DNA of 64,000 nucleotides from an uncultured Bacteroidota bacterium (lineage in GTDB: Bacteria; Bacteroidota; Bacteroidia; Chitinophagales; Chitinophagaceae), in contig CAIVKC010000004.1 in assembly GCA_903906365.1 (NCBI GenBank), positions 1 to 64,000 of the forward strand. Reading direction: 5' to 3'. A program made the translations under genes and the position numbers. This document shows, piece after piece, positions 38,488-46,919 of the stretch. The stretch's first letter is position 1. Each line of letters begins with the position of its first letter. Below the pieces are notes generated by a model. The model saw only the letters and a program-made list of their open reading frames with translations. It ran no database searches and was not told the origin of the DNA.

Positions 38488-39026
38488 GGCTGTTTGTTGT
38501 CAAAGGATCCGCTTAGTAGTCGCCGGGTGCCTGCCCCTGGCAAATGACCTTCCCCGCCAGGGAAACCAAAGCGCTGGGACTGGTCCCGGATAATTCTTTT
38601 TTTTATCGCCCGACGGGGGGACGAGGCCCCTGACCGCTATAGTGGCTTTCCCATTAGCCCACATTGTCCCCGGAGGAAAACGGGGGCCTTCGATACCGCT
38701 TACCCATCACCGTTAAATAATGGAGATACCCCTTTTTTTTATACTTTCTTTTATTTAAATCCTTCCTGAAACGTCCTACGACCAGAAAGCTGCCCTTACA
38801 GGGGTTGGTTCGTACCCTATTCAGGGATGGCTGCCGGACCTTGGGCCGGTACCCCGCCCGGTTGCTCCCAAAATGCAGGGATAATGCCAGGATTCCTTCC
38901 CAAAAGCCTCATTTATTCCCGTATTTGGAATGAAATACGGAATGTCAAATTCGTAAGTATTTGATATTTAATTATTTAGATCATTGGCAGCAAATTGGAT
39001 TAACACCAAGTCTAAATCGTACTCAC
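38488..39026 (+). other. Intergenic region with inverted repeats
   Basis: About 540 bp with no gene. It contains CCGTATTT-GGAATG-AAATACGG (38919-38940), a perfect 8-bp dyad about 85 bp before the next start, which may be a regulatory site. A weaker CCCTGGC/GCCAGGG pair lies near 38535-38563. The last 80 bp are AT-rich and probably hold the promoter for 39027. Confidence 0.5.
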
Positions 39027-40346
39027 ATGAAAAAGTTCAACCCAAGAACAACCTGGGCGAAAACAGCCCTGTTTTTATTCCTGTTTTTTTGTACAACCCG
39101 TTCCTTTTCCCAGGGAATGGTCTTTCAAAACCCTTCGCTCTATGCAGGTGTGGCCGGAAAAGACGGAGCCGTCTACCGGTTTGCCGGTGTAAAGACCAAT
39201 GTGGATGCCTTGCTGACCATCAACAAAAGATCGTCCAGCCAGGTGACCCTTGATTCGGTCGATATGACCAGTACCGGATATGGAAAGGCCTTCCAGCCCA
39301 TGGTCACTTACACCAATTCCAAATTAAACGGAACGGTCAGCTGGTGGATGGAATTCAACATCAGCTTTGTCAATTCCAGCACCCTGGCTCCCCTGGTCGT
39401 TGACAGCCTGGCGGCTACCGCCCTGGATATCGACGGGGATGACCATACCCTGTCGGAACAATTTACGGCCCTGGGCTCGGGATCCTACGTGGTGAACAAT
39501 CCCACCAGCCTGACAGCCGCTTCGGTAACCGATACCATCGGGGCTGCGGGATCGGCCGGAACCATTACCACCGGCGTGCGCTTTACCGCCTCCACGACAA
39601 ACCTCAACGGGATTGATACATCCACCAAAAACGCCATGGTTACCATAAAATATAAAAGCGTCAGCGGGATCACTTTCCGCTACGGTGGCCAGATGACGGG
39701 AACGGGTGGCGCTGTCACGGCGAGCCGTATGAACTCCCTCTGGTTCCAGTCGTTTACCTATAATGCACCCGTGCTGAATTCCCTGCCCGTTTACCTGGCG
39801 AGCTTTACCGCTGAGCTGAAAGGCACCACGGCGGTCACCCTGAACTGGGCAACCACCTGGCAGAAAAATGCCAGTCATTTTGTAATCCAGCGGGCCACGG
39901 ACGCAAAATCCTTTGATGACGCGGGGGTGGTTTTCACCGACGGCAGCACCGGGATTGAGCAGCATTACACCTTCAACGACAACCTCAACTTTTCCAACGA
40001 TGGACTTATATATTACCGGCTCAAAATTGTGGATATGGATGGCAAATACGGCTATTCGGAAGTGGTCGTGGTGCGAACCAATCCGCAGACCGAACAGTCA
40101 GACATCCTGGCCTTCCCCAATCCGGCCTATTCACAGGTGCACATCACCATTCCTTCGGGATGGGAAAATAAAGAAATAGCCTACAGCTTCTATAATATGC
40201 ACGGATCCCTGGTCAAACAGCATGTCTCCAGCAGCGCGGGACAGACGGAAACCTTCAATATTGCCGGGTTGCCTTCCGGCCTCTATATCGTCAAAGTGGC
40301 CAATGGCAATCAGGTAGCCACCAAGAAGATATTAAAAGTACTTTAA
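39027..40346 (+). CDS. Secreted T9SS cargo protein, unknown N-terminal domain
   Basis: ATG 39027 gives 439 residues with a signal peptide (ALFLFLFFCTTRSFSQG); the longer frame from 38961 lacks one. The first ~250 residues are beta-rich and Ser/Thr-rich with acidic turns (ALDIDGDDHTLSEQF), with no family recognised. Next comes a fibronectin-like module (YLASFTAELKGTTAVTLNW, YYRLKIVDMDGKYGYSEVVV), closely parallel to that in the protein at 36625. The end is a type A T9SS sorting domain (LAFPNPAYSQVHITI, GLYIVKVANGN, KKILKVL). It is followed by a strong terminator. Confidence 0.82.
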   Translation: MKKFNPRTTWAKTALFLFLFFCTTRSFSQGMVFQNPSLYAGVAGKDGAVYRFAGVKTNVDALLTINKRSSSQVTLDSVDMTSTGYGKAFQPMVTYTNSKLNGTVSWWMEFNISFVNSSTLAPLVVDSLAATALDIDGDDHTLSEQFTALGSGSYVVNNPTSLTAASVTDTIGAAGSAGTITTGVRFTASTTNLNGIDTSTKNAMVTIKYKSVSGITFRYGGQMTGTGGAVTASRMNSLWFQSFTYNAPVLNSLPVYLASFTAELKGTTAVTLNWATTWQKNASHFVIQRATDAKSFDDAGVVFTDGSTGIEQHYTFNDNLNFSNDGLIYYRLKIVDMDGKYGYSEVVVVRTNPQTEQSDILAFPNPAYSQVHITIPSGWENKEIAYSFYNMHGSLVKQHVSSSAGQTETFNIAGLPSGLYIVKVANGNQVATKKILKVL

Positions 40347-40382
40347 TAACGCTTTAGTTTTTAAAGGGTACGATCAACAACC

Positions 40383-40411
40383 GCCGGGCTTTTCCAAGCC
40401 TGGCTTTTTTT
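40383..40411 (+). terminator. Intrinsic terminator
   Basis: GCCGGGCTT-TTCC-AAGCCTGGC followed by seven T. Nine base pairs (one G-T) with a UUCC loop, 37 bp after the stop of the T9SS protein. Confidence 0.9.
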
Positions 40412-40585
40412 GTTACCCCCGCCTTGCAAAGCCCTTTACTGCCCATACCCCCGGGAATTTCCGCGAAGGATATTCCAAAAACCCCGGTTCCCGGACGGCT
40501 TGCGGCCCGACTCAATGCAGGAGGGGGGAAATCTTCAAATTGGTCACAGAATCCGGCCATAGATTGGGGGCCTAAATGAATCGTT

Positions 40586-41011
40586 ATGAAAAACACCCTG
40601 ATTGTTTGTATGATGTTTGCCGGTTTTGGACAGGCTGCCCAGGCCCAACAAAAAGCCGTTGTTCCCCCGCCTGCGGTAAAGGCGGCCTTCCTGGAGAAAT
40701 ACCCTGCCTCCAAAGGGGTTAGCTGGGAAATGGAAAAAGGAAATTATGAGGCCAACTGGGGAGGCAAGTCCGGAGAGGACAATTCGGCTACCTTCAAACC
40801 CTCCGGCGCCTTCGTTGAAATCGTTCGGGCCATGCCCGTTGCGGAGCTGCCGGCCAGCGTCGCCCCCTATGTCAAAGCCCATTTCCACGGGGCCCGTATC
40901 CTGGAGGCAGGCAAGGTCACAGATGCCGCGGGCATGCAGTCCTATGAGGTGGAGATCAAGGGAAAAGACCTGATTTTCAGCCTGGACGGAAAATACATGG
41001 GTAAAGATTAA
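40586..41011 (+). CDS. PepSY-like (DUF2874) periplasmic protein
   Basis: The 141-residue protein has a signal peptide (MKNTLIVCMMFAGFGQAAQAQ) and a single PepSY-like/BLIP-type beta domain. The typical phrases are AAFLEKYPASKGVSWEMEKGN-YEANW and VEIKGKDLIFSLDGKYM. The family is periplasmic and its function is not established; inhibition of a secreted enzyme is one proposal based on fold. It is a single-gene unit, closed by a terminator at 41058-41089. A second member of the family is at 53734. Confidence 0.82.
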   Translation: MKNTLIVCMMFAGFGQAAQAQQKAVVPPPAVKAAFLEKYPASKGVSWEMEKGNYEANWGGKSGEDNSATFKPSGAFVEIVRAMPVAELPASVAPYVKAHFHGARILEAGKVTDAAGMQSYEVEIKGKDLIFSLDGKYMGKD

Positions 41012-41057
41012 CCTAGCGCGGAAGTTATTTCCCTTACGCCGGAAAAATCGCCTGCGG

Positions 41058-41089
41058 GCCCACCTCCTTTCCAGGGGGGTGGGCTTTTT
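41058..41089 (+). terminator. Intrinsic terminator
   Basis: GCCCACC pairs with GGTGGGC around a C/T-rich to G-rich loop and is followed by TTTTT. It lies 47 bp after the PepSY-like gene. Confidence 0.8.
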
Positions 41090-41123
41090 GTTATCGGTAC
41101 GTCCCGGCGGGCAGGTAGGGGGC

Positions 41124-41495
41124 CTAGACCTCTTTTGACTGGTTTATTTTTATGCGGTAGGCGATGAGCTCAGCCAGGAGCTTTTGGGGCAGGGGCTGGT
41201 CCAGCGGCAGCTGCAGGGTGCCCTTGGAAACCCTGTAGCCGATGAGCTTTTTTGAAAAGGCCTCCAGGGTGGCTGCCGTCGGGTAAATGCCGATGTGGTT
41301 TTTGAATCCGGCGTACCACAGCAGCATGCCCTTCCAGCGGAAGGCGGGTATCTGGTAGCTGATCAGCTCTTCTGCCTGGGGAGCCATTTTTTGTACCAGC
41401 TTCCGTATTTGTTCCAGGTATATTCTGGCTGTTTCCGGTTGGGCGGCCAGGTATTCATCCACCGTGGCAAATGCTTTTCTTTTGAGGGTGGCCAT
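41124..41495 (-). CDS. DUF1801 (YdhG-like) protein
   Basis: The 123-residue cytosolic protein has the family's features: KRKAFATVDEYLAAQPE at the start, YQIPAFRWKGMLLWYAGFKN-HIGIYP in the middle, and KGTLQLPLDQPLP near the end. The fold is frataxin/YdhG-like; the biochemical role is unknown. It starts 6 bp after the stop of the VOC protein, so the pair is an operon. A more divergent DUF1801 relative lies at 45346. Confidence 0.85.
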   Translation of the reverse strand: MATLKRKAFATVDEYLAAQPETARIYLEQIRKLVQKMAPQAEELISYQIPAFRWKGMLLWYAGFKNHIGIYPTAATLEAFSKKLIGYRVSKGTLQLPLDQPLPQKLLAELIAYRIKINQSKEV

Positions 41496-41501
41496 AAGGG
41501 G

Positions 41502-41921
41502 TTATTTTGGTCTGGGCATAGCGGCATGATCCATATACAGCACATTCCAGCGGTGGCCGTCGGGATCGGCAAAACCGCAACCGTACATCCATCCCTCCTT
41601 GTCCCCCGGCTTGGCAAAAAGGCGGCCGCCGGCCTCCTGGGCCAAAGAGGCCATCTGGTCCACTTCCTGCCTAGATTCCGCATCGATGGAAATGAGTATT
41701 TCAGCGACCTGTGCTGCCTCCGAGAGGGGGCTACCGGAGAACTGCCGGAACTGCGGCTCGCTAAAAAGCATGATCACAAAGGATTTGTTTCCCACCAGAA
41801 GGCAGGCTGCGTCTGCGGTTTGTGGAAAGCGGGCGTTGAGCTGGAATCCCAGGTGCCGGAAAAAGGCAACGGACCTGTCCACATCCTTAACAGGCAGGTT
41901 GAGCCAGATATCTTTTGTCAT
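41502..41921 (-). CDS. VOC-family (glyoxalase/bleomycin-resistance-like) protein
   Basis: ATG 41921 is used because it begins directly at the domain (MTKDIWLNLPVKDVDRSVAF-FRHLGF), giving 139 residues. Vicinal oxygen chelate marks are present in both halves: CLLVGNKSFVIMLF and YGCGFADPDGHRWNVLYMD, the latter with the metal or C-terminal strand signature. These small proteins are often metal-dependent isomerases, dioxygenases or binding proteins; the substrate is unknown. It is co-transcribed with the DUF1801 gene. Confidence 0.85.
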   Translation of the reverse strand: MTKDIWLNLPVKDVDRSVAFFRHLGFQLNARFPQTADAACLLVGNKSFVIMLFSEPQFRQFSGSPLSEAAQVAEILISIDAESRQEVDQMASLAQEAGGRLFAKPGDKEGWMYGCGFADPDGHRWNVLYMDHAAMPRPK

Positions 41922-42058
41922 AGGAAAACTATTTATTTGGTTATAACCAAAGCTATGCCCAAAATCCGGAATAGGAAAAGTAATCGGAAACAAAAAGGCC
42001 CCCCTAACTTTCGTACGGGAGGCCTTTGACTCTATAGCGTGAATAAACGACTGATGGA

Positions 42059-43627
42059 TCAGGCCAGGCTCATCGACAGTTCCCTGGTCAGTATTTTGGA
42101 CAGGTCATGGATCCTTTTTAGGTTCTCCACATGCCAGTACTTCACTTCGTTGTTGAAAATGCCTCCCAGCAGCGGTCCCATGATATAGAGGTTGGGGCTG
42201 GCCTCCAGCTTAGCGGAGACATCGAAACCCCGGTTGGTTTTACCAACCCGGCATAGTTTTTTGGCAACCAGGTTGCTTATCAGCGGAGAAGAGGATTCCT
42301 GCAGGTCCTCAAAGCCGCCGCAGTTGACGACGATGGGAAAGGACAGCGGATGGGTCACCGTTCCTGATTCTCCGGCCGGGGTATATTCCAGCAGCACTTC
42401 CTGTTTGCGCACCGGAGACTGCCTCAGCTGAAGGAACCTGCCTTTCAGCAGCTCCATTTGCCCCTCGTTGAGGAGGGTCTGGGCGGCATCACGGTACTGG
42501 GCACCCGCCCGGCGGATGAGTTTGGTAAAGCGGTTTCCAAAGCGGCCATAAAACTCTTTTTCCTGTTCAAAGGAAAGTTTTTTCAGCAATTCCACGACCA
42601 GGTCACTGAGCTGGTAATACATGTCCCCGATATGTACCCCCTTTTCAAAGGCGATGTCCAGGTCTTTTTGGATGGTGTGGAACAGGTCAGCGGCATTATA
42701 ACCCGATGCGCTTTTGAGCCCTTCGAGGTGCTCAAACAAATAATCAGGATGGCTGTTTTCGGTGATGCGGTGGGGAAGCATGCCGCTGGTGGAAATGACA
42801 ACCACCTTATGTATTTGTTTTTTCAGCGTGCTCCTGGTCTGGATCAGGTAAAGCAGTTCCAGGGAGCTGGCATTGGAGCCCAGGATAAGGATATTCCGGC
42901 TGGCCGGCTCGGGCGTATTTTTCAGGGCCGTCTCGATACTGGCAATATGATCCTCCAAAGAGGGGTAATAGGTATCGTTGATATACAGGTAGTCAGGCTG
43001 GTGGAAGAGGTCGGAGCCCTCCGGCGGGGGTACAGCCCTGTTCAGGCCGCTGCCGATGGAGAGCACCACTTTGCCGGCCACAATGGAATTTTTCTTCTGG
43101 TCCCTGTCCTCCAGACTGATCTCATAGGCCCCTTGTGCAGTAGGGGTGATATCGGTTGCATGGGCATGGATCAAATGAACCCTGGCGATGCCTTTTTGCT
43201 CAGCCCGGGTGATGGCATCCTGTATTCGGCCGGTCAGATAGAGACCATACAGAAAACGGGGAATGTAGATCGCATCCCAGTTGTCCTGCTCCATATAGGA
43301 TTTGTTGTGTTCAATCCACTGCAGGGCCGTCTCACCGCCTGCTTTTGTCATGGCATCCATCCATAGGTCGCGGGATTCTTTGAGCCAGTGCATGAAACTT
43401 TCCTTTTCGTCGGGATGGATGAATTCCCCGAGGGTGGTAATGATCAGTGAATTGACCGAAGAGCGTTTCCCGTAGGCAATGCCCTTCCAGAATTCCCCTT
43501 CTTTTTCTATGACGGCGACCTCCAGGGGGCCGGCCACCCGGGGGGCGGATTCGAGTTTTTCAATGAATTGTAACAGGGTTTGGGCGCAGGATATTCCGCT
43601 GCCCAGAAATGCAAGGTCATAACGCAT
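42059..43627 (-). CDS. FAD/NAD(P)-binding protein (NAD_binding_9 type)
   Basis: The 522-residue cytosolic protein begins with a dinucleotide-binding fold (AFLGSGISCAQTLL, then VAVIEKEGEFWKGIAYG). A second nucleotide-binding segment lies near residue 255 (NILILGSNASSLELLYL). The GIAYG and VNSLIITTLGEF motifs are typical of the FAD-NAD(P)-binding family encoded beside oxidoreductases in diverse bacteria. The reaction is not known. It appears monocistronic, divergent from the DUF1624 gene. Confidence 0.78.
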   Translation of the reverse strand: MRYDLAFLGSGISCAQTLLQFIEKLESAPRVAGPLEVAVIEKEGEFWKGIAYGKRSSVNSLIITTLGEFIHPDEKESFMHWLKESRDLWMDAMTKAGGETALQWIEHNKSYMEQDNWDAIYIPRFLYGLYLTGRIQDAITRAEQKGIARVHLIHAHATDITPTAQGAYEISLEDRDQKKNSIVAGKVVLSIGSGLNRAVPPPEGSDLFHQPDYLYINDTYYPSLEDHIASIETALKNTPEPASRNILILGSNASSLELLYLIQTRSTLKKQIHKVVVISTSGMLPHRITENSHPDYLFEHLEGLKSASGYNAADLFHTIQKDLDIAFEKGVHIGDMYYQLSDLVVELLKKLSFEQEKEFYGRFGNRFTKLIRRAGAQYRDAAQTLLNEGQMELLKGRFLQLRQSPVRKQEVLLEYTPAGESGTVTHPLSFPIVVNCGGFEDLQESSSPLISNLVAKKLCRVGKTNRGFDVSAKLEASPNLYIMGPLLGGIFNNEVKYWHVENLKRIHDLSKILTRELSMSLA

Positions 43628-44054
43628 GGGGTGAGGTTTAATAAGGTAAAGAAATTAGGGTTTAATATGTATGATAAGCTCGGGTGAAACCTTCATACCG
43701 GATACAGACCATCGTCAGTTTGAACAGGTTTGAATATTTCGGACGCTAAACTAGTCGCGGTCTCCAGCTTTTCTGCTGATGTCAGCCATGGAAGGGTATG
43801 ATTTTAATCAGGCAGCCCGGGTTTATAAACAGCGCTGCCGGTATTTTCTTCCCGCTTGCCCTACAGCGGTCATATGGTAGGATATTTATCCGGGATCCTT
43901 CCGTTTGCTGGCCCCTTTCCTGGATTTTGGGCGGAGGGCATGATTGAAGTATGAGTTTATTTTATATTTATTCATAGTTTTCTTATCTTTTAACCGGCTT
44001 TCAGTATAATCAGCACACCGAAGCGTTTAAGGATTCCCATCATAACCAACCAAC
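43628..44054. other. Divergent promoter region
   Basis: About 430 bp without a gene between the FAD-binding protein (minus) and the membrane protein (plus). The right end is AT-rich (TTTATTTTATATTTATTC around 43950) and probably contains the promoter for 44055. No clear operator is visible. Confidence 0.5.
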
Positions 44055-45257
44055 ATGCAAGAACCTGTTCAGTCCGCCGCCAAGAGGATCGATTCCATTG
44101 ATATACTGCGTGGCCTGGCCATGGTGGTCATGGCACTGGATCACGTTCGGGACTATTTTCATGCGGCGGCCATTTCGGGCGATCCGCTGGACCTCGCTAC
44201 CACCACACCCCTGTTATTCATGACCCGGTGGGTCACCCATTTTTGCGCACCGCTCTTTGTTTTCCTCTCCGGGACTTCCATCTACCTGCAGGGCCTGCGC
44301 AAAAGCAAAGGGGAACTCAGCGCTTTTTTATTCAAGCGCGGTCTCTGGCTGATCCTGATGGAAATGGCTGTAATCACCTTAGGCTGGACCTTCAATCCGG
44401 GCTATTCCTATTTCATATTGCAGGTGATCTGGGTCATCGGGTGGTCGATGATTCTGCTCAGCCTGGTGATCCGCCTGCCTTTCGGGCTGATACTGGCCCT
44501 GGGGCTGCTGCTGGTATTTGGCCATAACCTGCTGGATATTCCCGAATCCGCCCCCGGTTTCAAGCCAGGGCTCCTCTGGGATTTCCTGCATAAGGGCCAT
44601 TTTTCCTTTTATACCCTCCTTCCCGGCCATACCGTGGTTATCCTCTATCCCTTGCTGCCCTGGCCCGGGGTGATGATGCTGGGCTACTGCCTGGGATATT
44701 ATTTCTCCCCCCGGTTTTCGGTTGCCTTGCGAAGCAAAAGGCTTCTTTGGCTGGGAACAGGCCTGCTGCTGTTTTTTACCCTGCTGCGTTTCACCAATAC
44801 CTACGGGGATCCGGTTGGCTGGAGTACCCAGAAAAATGCGCTGTTTACCCTGCTTTCCTTTATCAACGTCTATAAATACCCGCCTTCCCTGCTTTACCTC
44901 TGCCTGACCATCGGGACGGGCCTGCTGCTGCTGGTATTATTCGAACGGGTCCGGGGCAGGATCCCTTCCATGCTGCGGGTTTTCGGGCGGGTCGCCTTCT
45001 TTTATTACATTCTTCATCTTTACCTGATACACCTGCTGGAAGCGATCTCATTTTTTATGAGGGGCCATAGCTTTGGCAGCGGCCCGTCGGGCGGCAGGGA
45101 ATTCCTGTTTTATTTTGTGATTCCGGCGGAAGGCTATGGCCTGCGGGTAGTATACCTGGTCTGGATCGCGGTGGTGCTGGCCCTCTATCCGCTCTGTAAA
45201 TGGTATGACGCCTATAAATCTTCGCACCGCCATAAGTGGTGGCTCAGCTATCTATAG
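44055..45257 (+). CDS. DUF1624 / HGSNAT-like multi-pass membrane protein
   Basis: The 400-residue protein opens with the family motif RIDSIDILRGLAMVVMALDH-VRDYFH and continues CAPLFVFLSGTSIYLQGL. It has about ten predicted membrane helices (for example LILALGLLLVFGHNLL, GTGLLLLVLFERV, FFYYILHLYLIHLLEA). This is the DUF1624 branch related to the heparan-alpha-glucosaminide N-acetyltransferase catalytic domain, so it may acylate a sugar or glycan at the inner membrane; this is family inference. It is transcribed alone. Confidence 0.85.
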   Translation: MQEPVQSAAKRIDSIDILRGLAMVVMALDHVRDYFHAAAISGDPLDLATTTPLLFMTRWVTHFCAPLFVFLSGTSIYLQGLRKSKGELSAFLFKRGLWLILMEMAVITLGWTFNPGYSYFILQVIWVIGWSMILLSLVIRLPFGLILALGLLLVFGHNLLDIPESAPGFKPGLLWDFLHKGHFSFYTLLPGHTVVILYPLLPWPGVMMLGYCLGYYFSPRFSVALRSKRLLWLGTGLLLFFTLLRFTNTYGDPVGWSTQKNALFTLLSFINVYKYPPSLLYLCLTIGTGLLLLVLFERVRGRIPSMLRVFGRVAFFYYILHLYLIHLLEAISFFMRGHSFGSGPSGGREFLFYFVIPAEGYGLRVVYLVWIAVVLALYPLCKWYDAYKSSHRHKWWLSYL

Positions 45258-45345
45258 CCTGTTGCAAGGGCGATTGGATAACTTTCCCAGCTGAGTGGCA
45301 AACTCCTTGGGTCCTGCTAGCGGGCATGCCTAAGGGCAGCGGGCC

Positions 45346-45780
45346 TTATTTTTTGGGCGCCTTTTTTTTGACAGAGGCAGCGGCCAGGCGGGCCTGCTGG
45401 TAAATGGCTGCCATATCCACGGCAGCGCAATCCTGAATCAACTGTCGCACGATCTCCAGGGGCATGTCCTGCTCCTTATTAAAATTGATACAGCCTTTCT
45501 GGAAGCTGGCCTGCGTGAGCAGTTTCCGGTATTTTTCATGCAGGGGGGCGCTGCCGTAGATGGGCATCAGGTGCAGGGACATATGTGCTGCGTTACTGGC
45601 CAGCCCATACTTAAAAACAGATCCACAGTGATAGAGGATCATCACTTTTCCCATCATTTTACCCAGGGAAGCCTGGACCTTGCTGTCATCCCGCAGGATG
45701 ATCTGGTGGATGGCGCTCAGCAGCGCCTTCCTGTCTTCGGGGAGATTGCCCAAAAAATCCGCGATATCTGATTGGGTCAT
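45346..45780 (-). CDS. DUF1801-like protein
   Basis: The 144-residue cytosolic protein has a DUF1801-type core (MMGKVMILYHCGSVFKYGLA, MSLHLMPIYGSAPL, KGCINFNKEQDMPLEIVRQL) and a Lys/Ala-rich tail (AAASVKKKAPKK). The function is unknown. It is convergent with the membrane-protein gene. A perfect palindrome lies 34 bp upstream of its start (45814-45839), in a position suited to regulation. Confidence 0.75.
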   Translation of the reverse strand: MTQSDIADFLGNLPEDRKALLSAIHQIILRDDSKVQASLGKMMGKVMILYHCGSVFKYGLASNAAHMSLHLMPIYGSAPLHEKYRKLLTQASFQKGCINFNKEQDMPLEIVRQLIQDCAAVDMAAIYQQARLAAASVKKKAPKK

Positions 45781-45813
45781 TGCAATGGAGTTGATATGAT
45801 GGACCGGTCAATT

Positions 45814-45839
45814 CTGGGGGAATTTGAAAATTCCCCCAG
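45814..45839. promoter_or_regulatory. Perfect 12-2-12 palindrome
   Basis: CTGGGGGAATTT-GA-AAATTCCCCCAG is an exact inverted repeat located 34 bp before the start of the DUF1801-like gene (minus). The tight spacing favours a protein-binding dyad over a transcript hairpin, although it could also fold. Confidence 0.5.
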
Positions 45840-46217
45840 GAAATTTACAGGTATGAATGTAGCCCATTTGCCCGGTTTATGCACCCTGGAAGCGGCCTAT
45901 TTTTTTTTCAACAACAGGACCCCGGTTTTTTTGACAGGCAGGCCCGATGACACATCCATCCCGGGATCTGAGGGGTAGCGCAGATTATATAATTATTAAT
46001 TATTCCAGTCCGGAAATAATGCCCCGGATGATGCTACCGCCCGGCCTTTACAGTCCTGTGGTGGCTGCCGGCCAGATACCGGGCGCATGCCGCCCTGTTT
46101 CCAGAAAGTATAAGGGCATCCCTTTGGCTTTTATTAACGAAAGGGAACAGACGAATGATTTATTTTCGGTGCCGGCCGGGACCTGCACCCATGGCGGATC
46201 AACAAAAAGACCTTACC
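45840..46217. other. Intergenic region before the two-component genes
   Basis: About 380 bp. Open frames at 45772-45978 and 45947-46237 (plus) have no signal, domain or plausible start context and are discounted. An AT-rich island around 45985-46010 (TATATAATTATTAATTATT) is the best place for the promoter of the response regulator at 46218. Confidence 0.45.
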
Positions 46218-46919
46218 ATGAAACTACTGGTGATTGAAGATGAAAGGGATTTATCGCAGAGCATCTGCGCTTACCTGAAAAACGACCATTTTGTCTGCGA
46301 GGCAGCCTACGATTATTATGATGCCATGGATAAGGTGCTCGAAAATGATTACGCCTGCATCCTGCTGGATATCACCCTTCCCATGGGCAACGGGCTGCAG
46401 CTGCTGATGAAACTCAAAAACCTGGGCAAGGCGGACGGCGTGCTGATCATATCTGCCAAAGACTCCCTCCATGACAAGGTGCAGGGCCTGAACCTGGGGG
46501 CCGATGATTACCTGACCAAGCCCTTTCACATGCCCGAGCTCTCGGCCCGGGTGGCAGCCATCATCCGGCGTAAATCCTTTGAAGGACAAAACCGCATCCT
46601 GACCGATGACCTGGTGATCCACCTGCAGGATAAGGTGGTCAAAAGCAAAGGTGTTGCCGTTGAGCTGACCAGAAAGGAGTATGAATTGCTGGTCTATTTC
46701 AGCGCCAACAAAAACAAAGTAGTCACCAAGGAAGCCATCGTGGAGCATCTCTGGGGAGACCACATCGATATGGCAGACAACTACGATTTTATTTATACCC
46801 ATATCAAGAACCTCCGCCGAAAGCTGGTGCAGGCCGGGTGCCGGGATTATATCAAAGCCGTCTACGGGATGGGATACCGCTTTGAGGTGGAAATCGCAGA
46901 AAAGGGGAGCGGAAAATGA
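46218..46919 (+). CDS. OmpR-type response regulator
   Basis: ATG 46218 starts exactly at the receiver domain (MKLLVIEDERDL); the longer frame from 46155 adds an unstructured leader. It has 233 residues. Acidic residues E7-D8 and phosphoacceptor D51 (CILLDITLPMG) are present, with the Lys in YLTKPFHMPEL. The C-terminal winged helix is of OmpR type (LTRKEYELLVYFSANKN, VEHLWGD, IYTHIKNLRRKL, YIKAVYGMGYRFE). It overlaps the kinase gene by 4 bp. By position it probably controls the TonB receptor operon at 48312. Confidence 0.92.
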   Translation: MKLLVIEDERDLSQSICAYLKNDHFVCEAAYDYYDAMDKVLENDYACILLDITLPMGNGLQLLMKLKNLGKADGVLIISAKDSLHDKVQGLNLGADDYLTKPFHMPELSARVAAIIRRKSFEGQNRILTDDLVIHLQDKVVKSKGVAVELTRKEYELLVYFSANKNKVVTKEAIVEHLWGDHIDMADNYDFIYTHIKNLRRKLVQAGCRDYIKAVYGMGYRFEVEIAEKGSGK

